Assembly: GCF_002910915.1 (NCBI RefSeq)
Contig: NZ_NEUF01000173.1
Location: forward strand, 79,163 to 143,162
DNA: 64,000 nt
From: Streptomyces sp. SM10
Lineage (GTDB): Bacteria; Actinomycetota; Actinomycetes; Streptomycetales; Streptomycetaceae
Direction of reading: 5' to 3'
The position numbers and the translations under genes were made by a program. Under the pieces are notes generated by a model that saw only the letters and a program-made list of their open reading frames with translations, was not told the DNA's origin and did not search any database. Below are positions 26,019 through 33,863 of the stretch, piece by piece (within the stretch, counting starts at the first letter, position 1; every line of letters starts with the position of its first letter).

Positions 26019-27038
26019 TCAGCGGGCCTGGGGCCTGCCCACCAGCTCGCGCAGGACGTCCTCCATCGTGATCATGCCGGCCAGCCGGCCGTCCCCGTCG
26101 AGCACGGCTGCGAGATGCGTGCGGCTGCGCCTCAGCGCGGTGAGCACGTCGTCCAGCGGGGTCGCCGCCCGCACGCGGGCGATCGGCCTCAGCGCCGTGA
26201 CCGGGAAGGGAACGTCGCGCGGCGCGGCGTCCAGGGCGTCCTTCACGTGGAGGTACCCGATGATCCGCTGCTCGCTGTCCATCACCGGGAAGCGCGAGAA
26301 GCCGGACTCGTGCGAGAGCCGCTCCAGTTCCTCCGGGGTGGTGCCGACCCTGGTGTACAGCACCCGGTCGACCGGCAGGAGCACGTCCTGGACCGGGCGG
26401 CGGCCCAGTTCCAGCGCGTGCCGCAGACGTTCCGCCGAACGGTCGTCGACGAGCCCGGAGTCCTCGGCGTCCTTGACGAGGCGTGCGAGTTCGTCGTCGG
26501 AGAAGGTCGCCGAGACCTCGTCCTTCGTCTCCACCCGGAGCAGTCTGAGCAGCGTGTTGGCGAAGGCGTTGATCGCGAAGATCACCGGCTTCAGCGCCCT
26601 GGCGAGGGTCACCAGGGGCGGTCCGAGCAGGAGCGCGGTGCGGGCGGGCTCGGCCAGCGCGATGTTCTTCGGCACCATCTCGCCGAGCAGCATGTGCAGA
26701 TACGTCGCCACGGTCAGGGCGATGACGAAGGAGATCGGGTGCACCAGTCCGTGAGGCACCCCCACCGCGTCGAAGACGGGCTCCAGCAGGTGGGCGATGG
26801 CGGGCTCGGCGACGATGCCGAGCACCAGCGTGCAGAGCGTGATGCCCAACTGCGCCGCCGCGAGGAGCGCCGACACGTGCTCGAGCCCCCAGATGACACT
26901 GCGCGCGCGCCGGTTGCCGGCCTCCGCCTCGGGCTCGATCTGGCTGCGGCGTACGGAGATCAGGGCGAACTCCGCACCGACGAAGAAAGCGTTGACGACC
27001 AGGGTCAGCAGGCCGATGAAGAGCTGGACGGCGATCAT
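26019..27038 (-). CDS. CNNM/HlyC-type membrane protein with CBS pair (shorter paralogue)
   Basis: A 339-residue protein: DUF21 membrane domain (three to four hydrophobic segments, residues 1-150, with FFVGAEFALISVRRSQIE and LHMLLGEMVPKNIALAEP), then a CBS pair (about 205-325, with RFPVMDSEQRIIGYLHVKD). There is no CorC/HlyC C-terminal domain. The family is linked to divalent-cation (Mg/Co) efflux. It overlaps the upstream paralogue by four bases (ATGA), so they are coupled. Confidence 0.9.
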   Translation of the reverse strand: MIAVQLFIGLLTLVVNAFFVGAEFALISVRRSQIEPEAEAGNRRARSVIWGLEHVSALLAAAQLGITLCTLVLGIVAEPAIAHLLEPVFDAVGVPHGLVHPISFVIALTVATYLHMLLGEMVPKNIALAEPARTALLLGPPLVTLARALKPVIFAINAFANTLLRLLRVETKDEVSATFSDDELARLVKDAEDSGLVDDRSAERLRHALELGRRPVQDVLLPVDRVLYTRVGTTPEELERLSHESGFSRFPVMDSEQRIIGYLHVKDALDAAPRDVPFPVTALRPIARVRAATPLDDVLTALRRSRTHLAAVLDGDGRLAGMITMEDVLRELVGRPQAR

Positions 27039-28372
27039 CGTTCGTCCTCCGCCGACTCGTCGCTGCCGGGAAGCGGCGCGTGCAGCAGCGCCCGCGCGGC
27101 ACGATGGCCCGAGGCGTCCACCACGTCGATCCGCCAGCCGGCGAGCTCGACGGTGTCACCGACGACCGGAATGCGGCCGACCTCCGTGGCGATCAGCCCG
27201 GCCAGCGTCTCGTACGGCCCGTCCGGCACCCGCAGTCCGATGGTACGGAGCTGGTCCGTGCGGGCCGCTCCGTCGGCGGACCACAGGGTGCGCCCGTCCG
27301 CGTCCTCACCGGCGGCTGCCAGGTCGGGCGTCTCGTGCGGGTCGTGTTCGTCCCGCACCTCGCCGACGACTTCCTCCACGATGTCCTCCAGCGTCACGAC
27401 TCCTGCCGTGCCGCCGTACTCGTCGATGACGACGGCCATGGCCAGCTTTCCGGAGAGCCGGTCCAGGAGGCGGTCCACGGTGAGCGTCTCCGGCACGAGA
27501 AGGGGTTCGCGCAGCATGTCCGACACCCGCTTACGGGGTCTCTGCTCCACCGGAATCGCCAGTACGTCCTTGATGTGTGCGACGCCGACGACGGTGTCCA
27601 GGCTGCCCCGGTAGACGGGGAACCGGGAGAGGCCGGTGGCCCGCGTGGCGTTCGCGACGTCCTCGGCGGTCGCCTGGACCTCCAGGGCGGTGACCTGGAC
27701 GCGGGGTGTCATCACGTTCTCCGCGGTCAGTTCGGACAGGTTGAGGGTGCGGACGAAGAGTTCGGCGGTGTCCGCCTCCAAGGCGCCCTCCTTGGCGGAA
27801 TGGCGCGCCAGGGCCACCAGTTCCTGCGGGCTGCGTGCCGAGGCCAGCTCCTCGGCCGGCTCGAGGCCGAAGCGCCGCAAGATCCGGTTGGCGGTGTTGT
27901 TGAGGTGGCTGATGAATGGCCGGAAGACCGCGGTGAAGGCGCGCTGGGGCGTGGCGACCGCCCTGGCGACGGCCAGGGGGGAGGAGATCGCCCAGTTCTT
28001 CGGGACGAGCTCGCCGACCACCATCAGGACGACGGTGGAGAGCGCGGTGCCGATGACGAGAGCCAGCGAGGAGGACACGCCGGGCGACAGCCCGGTGGCC
28101 TCCACCGGTCCCTGGATCAGCTTGGCGATGGACGGCTCGGAGAGCATGCCGACGACGAGGTTGGTGACGGTGATGCCGAGCTGCGCGCCGGAGAGCTGGT
28201 AGGTGAGGCTCCGTACGGCTTTGAGCGCGCCGGCGGCACCGCGGTCCCCTCGCTCGACGGAGCGTTCGAGCTCGCCGCGCTCCACCGTGGTCAGAGAGAA
28301 CTCGGCCGCCACGAATGCGCCGCAGGCGAGCGAGAGCAGCACCGCAACGAGGAGCAGGAGTACTTCGGTCAT
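27035..28372 (-). CDS. CNNM/HlyC-type membrane protein with CBS and CorC_HlyC domains
   Basis: A 445-residue full-length member: DUF21 domain (residues 1-195: AFVAAEFSLTTVERGELE, VVGELVPKNWAIS), CBS pair (about 205-330: VMTPRVQVTALEVQATAED, VIDEYGGTAGVVTLEDIVEE), and a C-terminal CorC/HlyC domain. It is first in a two-gene operon with the shorter paralogue, and the two may form a heteromeric cation exporter (inference). Confidence 0.92.
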   Translation of the reverse strand: MTEVLLLLVAVLLSLACGAFVAAEFSLTTVERGELERSVERGDRGAAGALKAVRSLTYQLSGAQLGITVTNLVVGMLSEPSIAKLIQGPVEATGLSPGVSSSLALVIGTALSTVVLMVVGELVPKNWAISSPLAVARAVATPQRAFTAVFRPFISHLNNTANRILRRFGLEPAEELASARSPQELVALARHSAKEGALEADTAELFVRTLNLSELTAENVMTPRVQVTALEVQATAEDVANATRATGLSRFPVYRGSLDTVVGVAHIKDVLAIPVEQRPRKRVSDMLREPLLVPETLTVDRLLDRLSGKLAMAVVIDEYGGTAGVVTLEDIVEEVVGEVRDEHDPHETPDLAAAGEDADGRTLWSADGAARTDQLRTIGLRVPDGPYETLAGLIATEVGRIPVVGDTVELAGWRIDVVDASGHRAARALLHAPLPGSDESAEDER

Positions 28373-28448
28373 CGGTTCACCTCCGTCCCATGATCGTGCA
28401 GGGGCGGGAGGACCGCGCGATGTCGGCGGTATCGACTACTGGGGGGCT

Positions 28449-28483
28449 CGCCCATGGGCGGACGCTCACACCTTTCGAAAGGT
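28449..28483. promoter_or_regulatory. Two adjacent palindromes upstream of the CNNM operon
   Basis: CGCCCATGGGCG (28449-28460) and ACCTTTCGAAAGGT (28470-28483) are both perfect palindromes, nine bases apart. They lie 77-111 bases upstream of the start of the first CNNM gene and could be operators for a metal- or stress-sensing repressor. No regulator gene is adjacent. Confidence 0.45.
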
Positions 28484-28583
28484 TCGGATGGTTGAGGTTC
28501 ATGGTAAAGGACCGGCAAAATGTCGTGGCCGGTGGATCGTGTGCGGTGGGCCCGTGCCTCTGGCCGGCCGGTGCCTCAGGTGC

Positions 28584-29003
28584 TCAGAGGGACTTGACCC
28601 AGCGCCGCCAGGGGTCCTCGCGATGGTAGCCAGCCGCGGTCCATGTGGGGTGAGCCTGAGTGTTGTCCTCCAGGACCATCGCGTCGATCCGTCGCCCTCC
28701 GAGGGCCTTGAACCGTCGCTCCGCGGCCTCCATCAGTGCGGTGGCTACGCCCTGCCGGCGCTGGTCGGGGTGCACGGCGAGCCGGTACGCGGAGCACCGC
28801 CACCCGTCGAAGCCGGCTATGACGGTCCCGGCGATCCGGCCGTCGCGTTCCGCGAGCAGCAGGGCCTCCGGGTCGCGCGCGATCAGCCGGGCGACCCCGT
28901 CGTGGTCGTCGGTGATGCTGGTGCCTTCCGCGGCCTCGCGCCAGAACCCGAGCACGGCGTCGATGTCGGGGAGGGCTGCGCAGCGGATATCAAGATCAGT
29001 CAT
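28584..29003 (-). CDS. GNAT family N-acetyltransferase
   Basis: A 139-residue single-domain GNAT. The acetyl-CoA loop is VHPDQRRQGVATALMEAAER, followed by the C-terminal motif ED(N)-x-A with TAAGYHREDPWRRWVKSL. The overall pattern resembles RimI-like or antibiotic-type small GNATs. ATG 29003 is chosen over an upstream GTG because the family begins MxDLxIR. Substrate unknown. Confidence 0.88.
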   Translation of the reverse strand: MTDLDIRCAALPDIDAVLGFWREAAEGTSITDDHDGVARLIARDPEALLLAERDGRIAGTVIAGFDGWRCSAYRLAVHPDQRRQGVATALMEAAERRFKALGGRRIDAMVLEDNTQAHPTWTAAGYHREDPWRRWVKSL

Positions 29004-29047
29004 GGTGCGAGCCAACCAGGGAGCCGCCGGGAAAGGGAGATGATTTC

Positions 29048-29075
29048 CGTCGCCCGTCGCCCGTCGCCCGTCGCC
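29048..29075. repeat. Heptamer tandem repeat, four copies of CGTCGCC
   Basis: Four perfect head-to-tail CGTCGCC units, in a pyrimidine-rich GC stretch between the GNAT gene and the antitoxin promoter. Function not apparent. Confidence 0.9.
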
Positions 29076-29151
29076 CCCGCCCCTGCCGCCGTCACGCCTC
29101 CTCTGCCGTCTCCGTCGCCCCGCCGCTGCCCGCGCGCCGTCCCCGCTCCCC

Positions 29152-29181
29152 TTGCGGGTGCTAGCGCACGCGCGCTAGCGT
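29152..29181 (+). promoter_or_regulatory. Leaderless promoter with RHH-type palindromic operator
   Basis: A perfect inverted repeat GCTAGCGC-ACGC-GCGCTAGC (29160-29167 / 29172-29179) lies between and over the promoter elements TTGCGG (29152-29157) and TAGCGT (29176-29181), spacing 18. The -10 ends six bases before the GTG start of the ribbon-helix-helix gene, so transcription should begin at the start codon. Binding by the RHH protein would shut off its own operon. Confidence 0.65.
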
Positions 29182-29187
29182 GAGGGC

Positions 29188-29415
29188 GTGCCCAAGACTC
29201 AGCTGAACGTTCGAGTGGACGAGGCCACCGCCGAGGCGGCGCGACAGCGCGCCCTGCAGCGGGGGATGAGCGTGAACCGCTACATAGAGGAACTCGTCAA
29301 ACAGGATGCCGGTGAGGTGGGACACACCTTCGTCGAGGCCGCGGCCGACTTCATGAAGCAGTACGAGTCGGTGTTCGCCGAGGAGTTCGGCACGGAGCGC
29401 AAAGGCACCCGTTGA
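29188..29415 (+). CDS. Ribbon-helix-helix antitoxin-like protein
   Basis: A 75-residue protein. The N-terminal RHH fold (TQLNVRVDEATAEAARQRAL, SVNRYIEELV) would dimerise and bind the palindrome upstream. The C-terminal 30 residues (FVEAAADFMKQYESVFAEEF) form a helix expected to wrap a toxin. It overlaps the next gene by four bases (TTGA). The architecture is that of a type II antitoxin. Confidence 0.88.
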   Translation: MPKTQLNVRVDEATAEAARQRALQRGMSVNRYIEELVKQDAGEVGHTFVEAAADFMKQYESVFAEEFGTERKGTR

Positions 29416-29783
29416 ACCTGCAGATCGACCTTTCCTGGCTGCTCATGGTCGCCGAGCACAAGACGCCCGGTGATCCACAGGTCGTCGACTGGGGCGCGCT
29501 CGTCGCCGCCGTGAGCCGGCACGAGGCGGAGATCTTCGGCAGCCCTGTCTACAGCGACCCGCACTCCCGCGCGGCCGCCATGCTCCAGCTCCTCCTCCAC
29601 GTGCCCGCACTCGAGCACTCCAACGCGATGTTCGCCTCCGCCGTCGCCTACGGCTATCTCGTCGCCTCGGGGCTGAAGGTCATCACCTCTCCGGAGCAGG
29701 TGAGGGACCTGGCCCGGCTGGTGAAGGAGGGCAAGGCAGACGTCCGCTCCATCGCCGATGAGCTGCGCCGCTGGAGCATCTGA
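29412..29783 (+). CDS. Doc/Fic-like toxin component with degenerate active-site motif
   Basis: A 123-residue protein with TTG start inside the antitoxin stop, similar in order and length to phage P1 Doc. The segment LLHVPALEHSNAMFASAVAY occupies the place of the Doc/Fic motif HPFxxGNKR: the His and Asn are kept but the Phe, Lys and Arg are gone. Doc phosphorylates EF-Tu through that motif, so catalysis may be altered or lost. I recall similar proteins annotated in Streptomyces as Fic-family toxin components. Confidence 0.75.
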   Translation: MNLQIDLSWLLMVAEHKTPGDPQVVDWGALVAAVSRHEAEIFGSPVYSDPHSRAAAMLQLLLHVPALEHSNAMFASAVAYGYLVASGLKVITSPEQVRDLARLVKEGKADVRSIADELRRWSI

Positions 29784-29793
29784 CCGGTGCTCC

Positions 29794-30491
29794 TCAGCTT
29801 CCCTCCGCGGGACCGTCCAGCACGACGGACCGGCGGGCCACGCCGATGACGCAGGGGGAGCTCGGGAGCCGCACACCCCTGTCCGGTATGCGGAATCTGC
29901 GGCAGACGCCCAACTCGAAGCCGGCCGCCTCGATCGCCGCGACCGTGTCCCGCGCCGTGTGACAGCCTCCGAAGAGCCTCGGCCAGAAGGTGCGGTCCAC
30001 CGCGCGCTGCGCCGACGCCAGAGCCCCGCCGGGGGCCAGGGTGTGCTCGAAGAAGCGCAGCTCGCCGCCAGGCCTCAGTACCCGCTTGATCTCCGCCAGT
30101 GCCCGGGGCAGGTCCCGCACGGTGCACAGGACCAGCGAGGCCACCGCCGCGTCGAACGCCTCGCTCTTGACGGGCAGCGCCTCGGCGGTCCCGGGCACGC
30201 GACATCGACCGGAACCTCCGCACGCAGGGCGGCGCCGGCCGCAAGCTGCCGCAGGCTGCGCTCGGGCTCGATCGCCACCACTTCGGACACGGCACCCGGA
30301 TAGTGCGCGAAATTGAGACCGTTACCGGCGCCGACCTCGATGACACGTCCCGAGAGACCGGCGAGGAGCTCCTCGCGGTGCGCCGCCACGCCCCCCTTGA
30401 GGTCGGCTGTCACGCTCATACGGGCGTAGAAGCGGGCGAAGAGCGGATGGTGCACCGCGTCACGGGGGACAGGTGTGCTGCGCCGTCGCAT
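29794..30491 (-). pseudogene. Class I SAM-dependent methyltransferase, frameshifted
   Basis: The N-terminal part (from MRRRSTPVPRD at 30491, with the SAM site VIEVGAGNGLNFAHYP) and the C-terminal part (VPGTAEALPVKSEAFDAAVA through VLCTVRDLPRALAEIKRVLR to 29794) are in different frames. The break is near 30195-30205, around a GCGTGCCCGGG stretch where one base seems lost or two gained. Joined, they make a normal methyltransferase of about 232 residues. Either a real inactivating mutation or a sequencing error. Confidence 0.85.
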
Positions 30492-30564
30492 GATCGGGCC
30501 TCCTCGGAGGGCACGTGGATACGGCTCTCCTTCGATTCTCCCCCGTCGGGAGCCGCTCAGCCGC

Positions 30565-31254
30565 TCATCCGGCGGGACGATTCCCGCCGAGCTCCGGAGC
30601 CAGCCAACTGGCCGCTCCCGCGCGGAAGTCGGCCGGGGGCCAGGCCCCTGCTCCGGCCGGCACCGCGCCGAGCAGTGGGACGCCCGCCGCGACGGGGAGG
30701 TCCTCGATGTTGCACCGTGAGGCGAGATCCGGCTCGGCGGGCATGCTTCCGACCACCACCCCGGGACAGGTGAGCCCTCGTCTCCGCAACGCCTCTGTGG
30801 TCAGGGCCGTGGCGTTGAGGGTTCCCAGACCTGCGGGTGCGACCACCAGCACGGGAGCAGCCATCAGACGGGCGGCGTCCGCGAGCGTCGCCCCCTCGTC
30901 GTCGTAGCGCACCAGCAGCCCGCCCGCGCCCTCGACCAGGACGAGGTCGTGCTCCGTCGCCAGCTTCTGAGCGGCCTCGGCGATCTCGTGCGGGCGTACG
31001 GGCGTGAGGCCGGCACGGCGGGCCGCCGTCGCGGGCGCCAACGGCTCGGGGAAGCGGGCCAGTTCCACCGTCGTCACGTGACCGCCTGCCAGCCGGGCCA
31101 CCTCGGCCGCGTCCCCGGGTTCACCCGGGGCGAGGCCCGTCTGGGCCGGCTTGAGGACCGCGACACGGCGGTCGCGGAGAGCGGCGGCCACCGCGGCGGT
31201 CACGATCGTCTTGCCGATCTCGGTTCCCGTACCGGTCACCACCAGGATCGTCAT
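30565..31254 (-). CDS. bioD: Dethiobiotin synthetase
   Basis: A 229-residue ATP-dependent enzyme that closes the ureido ring of 7,8-diaminopelargonate to dethiobiotin. P-loop GTGTEIGKT is at the N-terminus (the usual motif is GTDTxVGKT; Asp is replaced by Gly-Thr-Glu spacing here), followed by VLKPAQTG and VEGAGGLLVRYDDEGATLAD. ATG 31254 lies one base after the bioA stop, so the genes are coupled. Confidence 0.94.
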   Translation of the reverse strand: MTILVVTGTGTEIGKTIVTAAVAAALRDRRVAVLKPAQTGLAPGEPGDAAEVARLAGGHVTTVELARFPEPLAPATAARRAGLTPVRPHEIAEAAQKLATEHDLVLVEGAGGLLVRYDDEGATLADAARLMAAPVLVVAPAGLGTLNATALTTEALRRRGLTCPGVVVGSMPAEPDLASRCNIEDLPVAAGVPLLGAVPAGAGAWPPADFRAGAASWLAPELGGNRPAG

Positions 31255-31255
31255 C

Positions 31256-32560
31256 TCAGCCCTCCCTCGCCACCGCGCACACGGCCCGGCAGATGCGTGC
31301 CACATCGTCGTCACCGGTCACGTAGGGCGGCATCGTGTACACGAGATCGCGGAACGGACGCAGCCACACGCCCTCGCGGACCGCGGCCCGCGTCGCGGTC
31401 GCCATGTCCACCTCGTGATCGAGCTGTACGACCCCGATCGCGCCCAGTACCCGGACGTCGCGGACGCCCGGCAGGCCGGCCGCCTCGGCCAGCCCCGCGC
31501 GCAGCCCCGTACCGATCCGCTTCACCTCGAGCTCCCAGTCCTGGCCGAGCAGCAGGTCCACGGACGCACAGGCCACCGCCGAGGCGAGCGGATTGCCCAT
31601 GAACGTCGGCCCGTGCGCCAGCACGGGCACGTCGCCGCTCGAAATGCCCTCCGCCATCCGTGAGGTGCACAGGGTCGCCGCCAGTGTCAGGTAGCCGCCG
31701 GTCAGCGCCTTGCCGACACACATGACGTCCGGTGACACCCCGGCGTGCCCGGCCGCGAACAGTTGCCCGGTCCTGCCGAACCCCGTCGCGATCTCGTCGA
31801 ACACCAGGAGCACGTCGTTCGCGTCGCACGCCTCGCGGAGCACCCGCAGGTACGCGGGGGAGTGGAAGCGCATGCCGCCCGCACCCTGCACCACGGGTTC
31901 CACGATCACCGCTGCCAGCTCGTCGGCGTGGGTGGCCACCAGCTCGCGCAGGTGCTGCGCATACGCCTCGTCCGGCTCGGCGTCGAATCCGTCCGGAGGG
32001 GCGTCCGCGAAGATCTGCCGTGGGAGAGACCCCGACCACAGCTCGTGCATCCCGCCCTCCGGGTCGCACACCGACATCGGCTGCCAGGTGTCCCCGTGGT
32101 ATCCGCCGCGCCAGGTCAGCAGCCGGTGCTTGGCCGGCCGCCCCGCCGAGCGCCAGTACTGGAGGCACATCTTCACCGCGACCTCGACGGAGACCGACCC
32201 CGAATCGGCGAGGAAGACGTGGCGCAGCGGCTCCGGGGTGATCTCCACCAGCCGGGTCGCCAGCCGGACGGCGGGCTCGTGCGTGAGCCCGCCGAACATC
32301 ACATGGCTCATCCGGTCCAGCTGGCCGCGTGCGGCCTCGTTGAGGACCGGATGGTTGTAGCCGTGGACCGCCGACCACCAGGACGACATGCCGTCCACCA
32401 ACTCGCTCTGCCCATGGGCGGGTTCGGCGAGCCGGAGGCGCACCCCGGACGCGGACTCCACGACCAGCGGCTCCTGCCGGCCGGGCATCGGGCCGTACGG
32501 GTGCCAGACGTGGGCCCGGTCCAGGGCACGGAGTTCTGCGGGGCGGAGCGGATCAGGCAT
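31256..32560 (-). CDS. bioA: Adenosylmethionine-8-amino-7-oxononanoate aminotransferase
   Basis: A 434-residue class III PLP aminotransferase that makes 7,8-diaminopelargonate using SAM as amino donor. Seen: HVWHPYGPM, WWSAVHGYNHP, LTWRGGYHGDT, DEIATGFGRTGQLFA and the PLP Lys in VGKALTGGYL. It overlaps the bioB 3' end by eight bases and precedes bioD. Confidence 0.95.
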   Translation of the reverse strand: MPDPLRPAELRALDRAHVWHPYGPMPGRQEPLVVESASGVRLRLAEPAHGQSELVDGMSSWWSAVHGYNHPVLNEAARGQLDRMSHVMFGGLTHEPAVRLATRLVEITPEPLRHVFLADSGSVSVEVAVKMCLQYWRSAGRPAKHRLLTWRGGYHGDTWQPMSVCDPEGGMHELWSGSLPRQIFADAPPDGFDAEPDEAYAQHLRELVATHADELAAVIVEPVVQGAGGMRFHSPAYLRVLREACDANDVLLVFDEIATGFGRTGQLFAAGHAGVSPDVMCVGKALTGGYLTLAATLCTSRMAEGISSGDVPVLAHGPTFMGNPLASAVACASVDLLLGQDWELEVKRIGTGLRAGLAEAAGLPGVRDVRVLGAIGVVQLDHEVDMATATRAAVREGVWLRPFRDLVYTMPPYVTGDDDVARICRAVCAVAREG

Positions 32561-33719
32561 TGGGCGCGAGATCCGTTCCGGCACCGCGACGGCGGACCGC
32601 CACCAGATCCGTACGCGCCGCCGACACCTCGGACAGGTCCGGAGCGGGTGCCTCGGCGCCGTCGCCGCACGGAGCGCAGCCGCCCTCGTGCGAGCCACAG
32701 CCCCCGGCCGCAGGCGCACGGTGATCGGGGAGCGTCGTCGTGGCCGCTCCCTCCACCTCGAATCCGGCGTCCGTGATCATGTCGAGGTCGGTCTGCCCGG
32801 ACTGGCCCTCGCTGGTCAGGTAGTCACCGAGGAAGATGGAGTTGACCAGGTTCAGGGCGAGCGGCTGCATCGAGCGCAGATGGACCTCGCGGCCGCCCGC
32901 GAGGCGTACCTCGACGTCCGGGCACACGAACCTGACCATCGCCAGGATGCGCAGGCAACGCTGCGGTGTGAGGTGCCAGTCCTTCGCCAACGGGGTGCCT
33001 TCCATCGGGATCAGGAAGTTCACCGGCACCGAGTCGGGGTCCAGCTCGCGCAGCGAGAAGACGACGTCCACCAGGTCGGCGTCGGTCTCGCCCATGCCCG
33101 CGATCAGACCGGAGCAGGCCGAGAGCCCTGCGGCCTGCGCCTGCTGGACGGTGTCCACCCGGTCGGCGTAGGTATGGGTGGTCGTGATGTCCCCGTACGT
33201 CCCCTCCGAGGTGTTGAGGTTGTGGTTGTACGCGTCGGCGCCCGCGGACCTCAGCCGGTCGGCCTGGCCCTCCGACAGGAGGCCGAGGCAGGCGCACACC
33301 TCGACGCCCTCGTGCTGTTCCTTGATCGCCTCGATCGTCTGCGACACCCGGTCGACGTCCCGGTCGGTCGGTCCGCGGCCGCTGGCCACCAGGCACACCC
33401 GCTTCGCGCCGCCCGCCACCCCCGCGGCGGCTGCCTTCTTCGCCTCGTCCGGTTTCAGCCAGGTGTACTTGAGGATCTCGGCCTTGGAGCCGAGCCGCTG
33501 CGAGCAGTACGAGCAGTCCTCGGGGCAGAGCCCGGACTTCAGGTTCACCAGGTAGTTGAGCTTGACGCGCCGCCCGAACCACTGACGGCGCACCTTTCCA
33601 GCCGCAGCCACCACGTCGAGCAGTTCGTCGTCGGAGGTCGCCAGCACGGCGAGCGCTTCGTCACGGGTCGGCAGTTCGCGCCGCAGCCCCTTGTCCACCA
33701 GCGTGTTCAGCAGGTCCAT
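32553..33719 (-). CDS. bioB: Biotin synthase
   Basis: A 388-residue radical-SAM enzyme that inserts sulfur into dethiobiotin. The [4Fe-4S] site is CPEDCSYCSQ; other conserved elements are YNHNLNTSEGTYGDI and SIFLGDYLTSEGQ. The family body ends at about residue 335; a tail follows with a Cys/His-rich cluster GGCGSHEGGCAPCGDG, longer than the E. coli enzyme (346 residues). It is first in bioB-bioA-bioD and divergent from bioF. Confidence 0.96.
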   Translation of the reverse strand: MDLLNTLVDKGLRRELPTRDEALAVLATSDDELLDVVAAAGKVRRQWFGRRVKLNYLVNLKSGLCPEDCSYCSQRLGSKAEILKYTWLKPDEAKKAAAAGVAGGAKRVCLVASGRGPTDRDVDRVSQTIEAIKEQHEGVEVCACLGLLSEGQADRLRSAGADAYNHNLNTSEGTYGDITTTHTYADRVDTVQQAQAAGLSACSGLIAGMGETDADLVDVVFSLRELDPDSVPVNFLIPMEGTPLAKDWHLTPQRCLRILAMVRFVCPDVEVRLAGGREVHLRSMQPLALNLVNSIFLGDYLTSEGQSGQTDLDMITDAGFEVEGAATTTLPDHRAPAAGGCGSHEGGCAPCGDGAEAPAPDLSEVSAARTDLVAVRRRGAGTDLAPNA

Positions 33720-33863
33720 GGCCTTGATCCTGACGTACGGCACCACCATCGGCCAAGGAGGAACCGGACAGTACAGCCGGTCGATGCTGTGTGTATTGCC
33801 ACACCCTGGCCTGTTGCGCACCCGGTTAGGGTCTGTGAGCTGCCTACAAAAAGGGACCCGCCC

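Noticed and set aside
25869..28393. Long plus-strand frames over the CNNM genes
   Set aside because: Antisense shadows. The minus strand encodes two DUF21-CBS proteins with conserved motifs and a coupled ATGA overlap.
28373..28583. Magnesium or c-di-AMP riboswitch in the CNNM leader
   Set aside because: The ordered conserved segments of those classes were not found; only palindromes are present.
29041..29110. Heptamer repeat considered as a CRISPR-like or origin element
   Set aside because: Only four 7-base units with no spacers and no DnaA-box context.
33720..33863. BirA- or BioQ-type operator between bioB and bioF
   Set aside because: No good palindrome was found; short AT-rich stretches alone are not enough.
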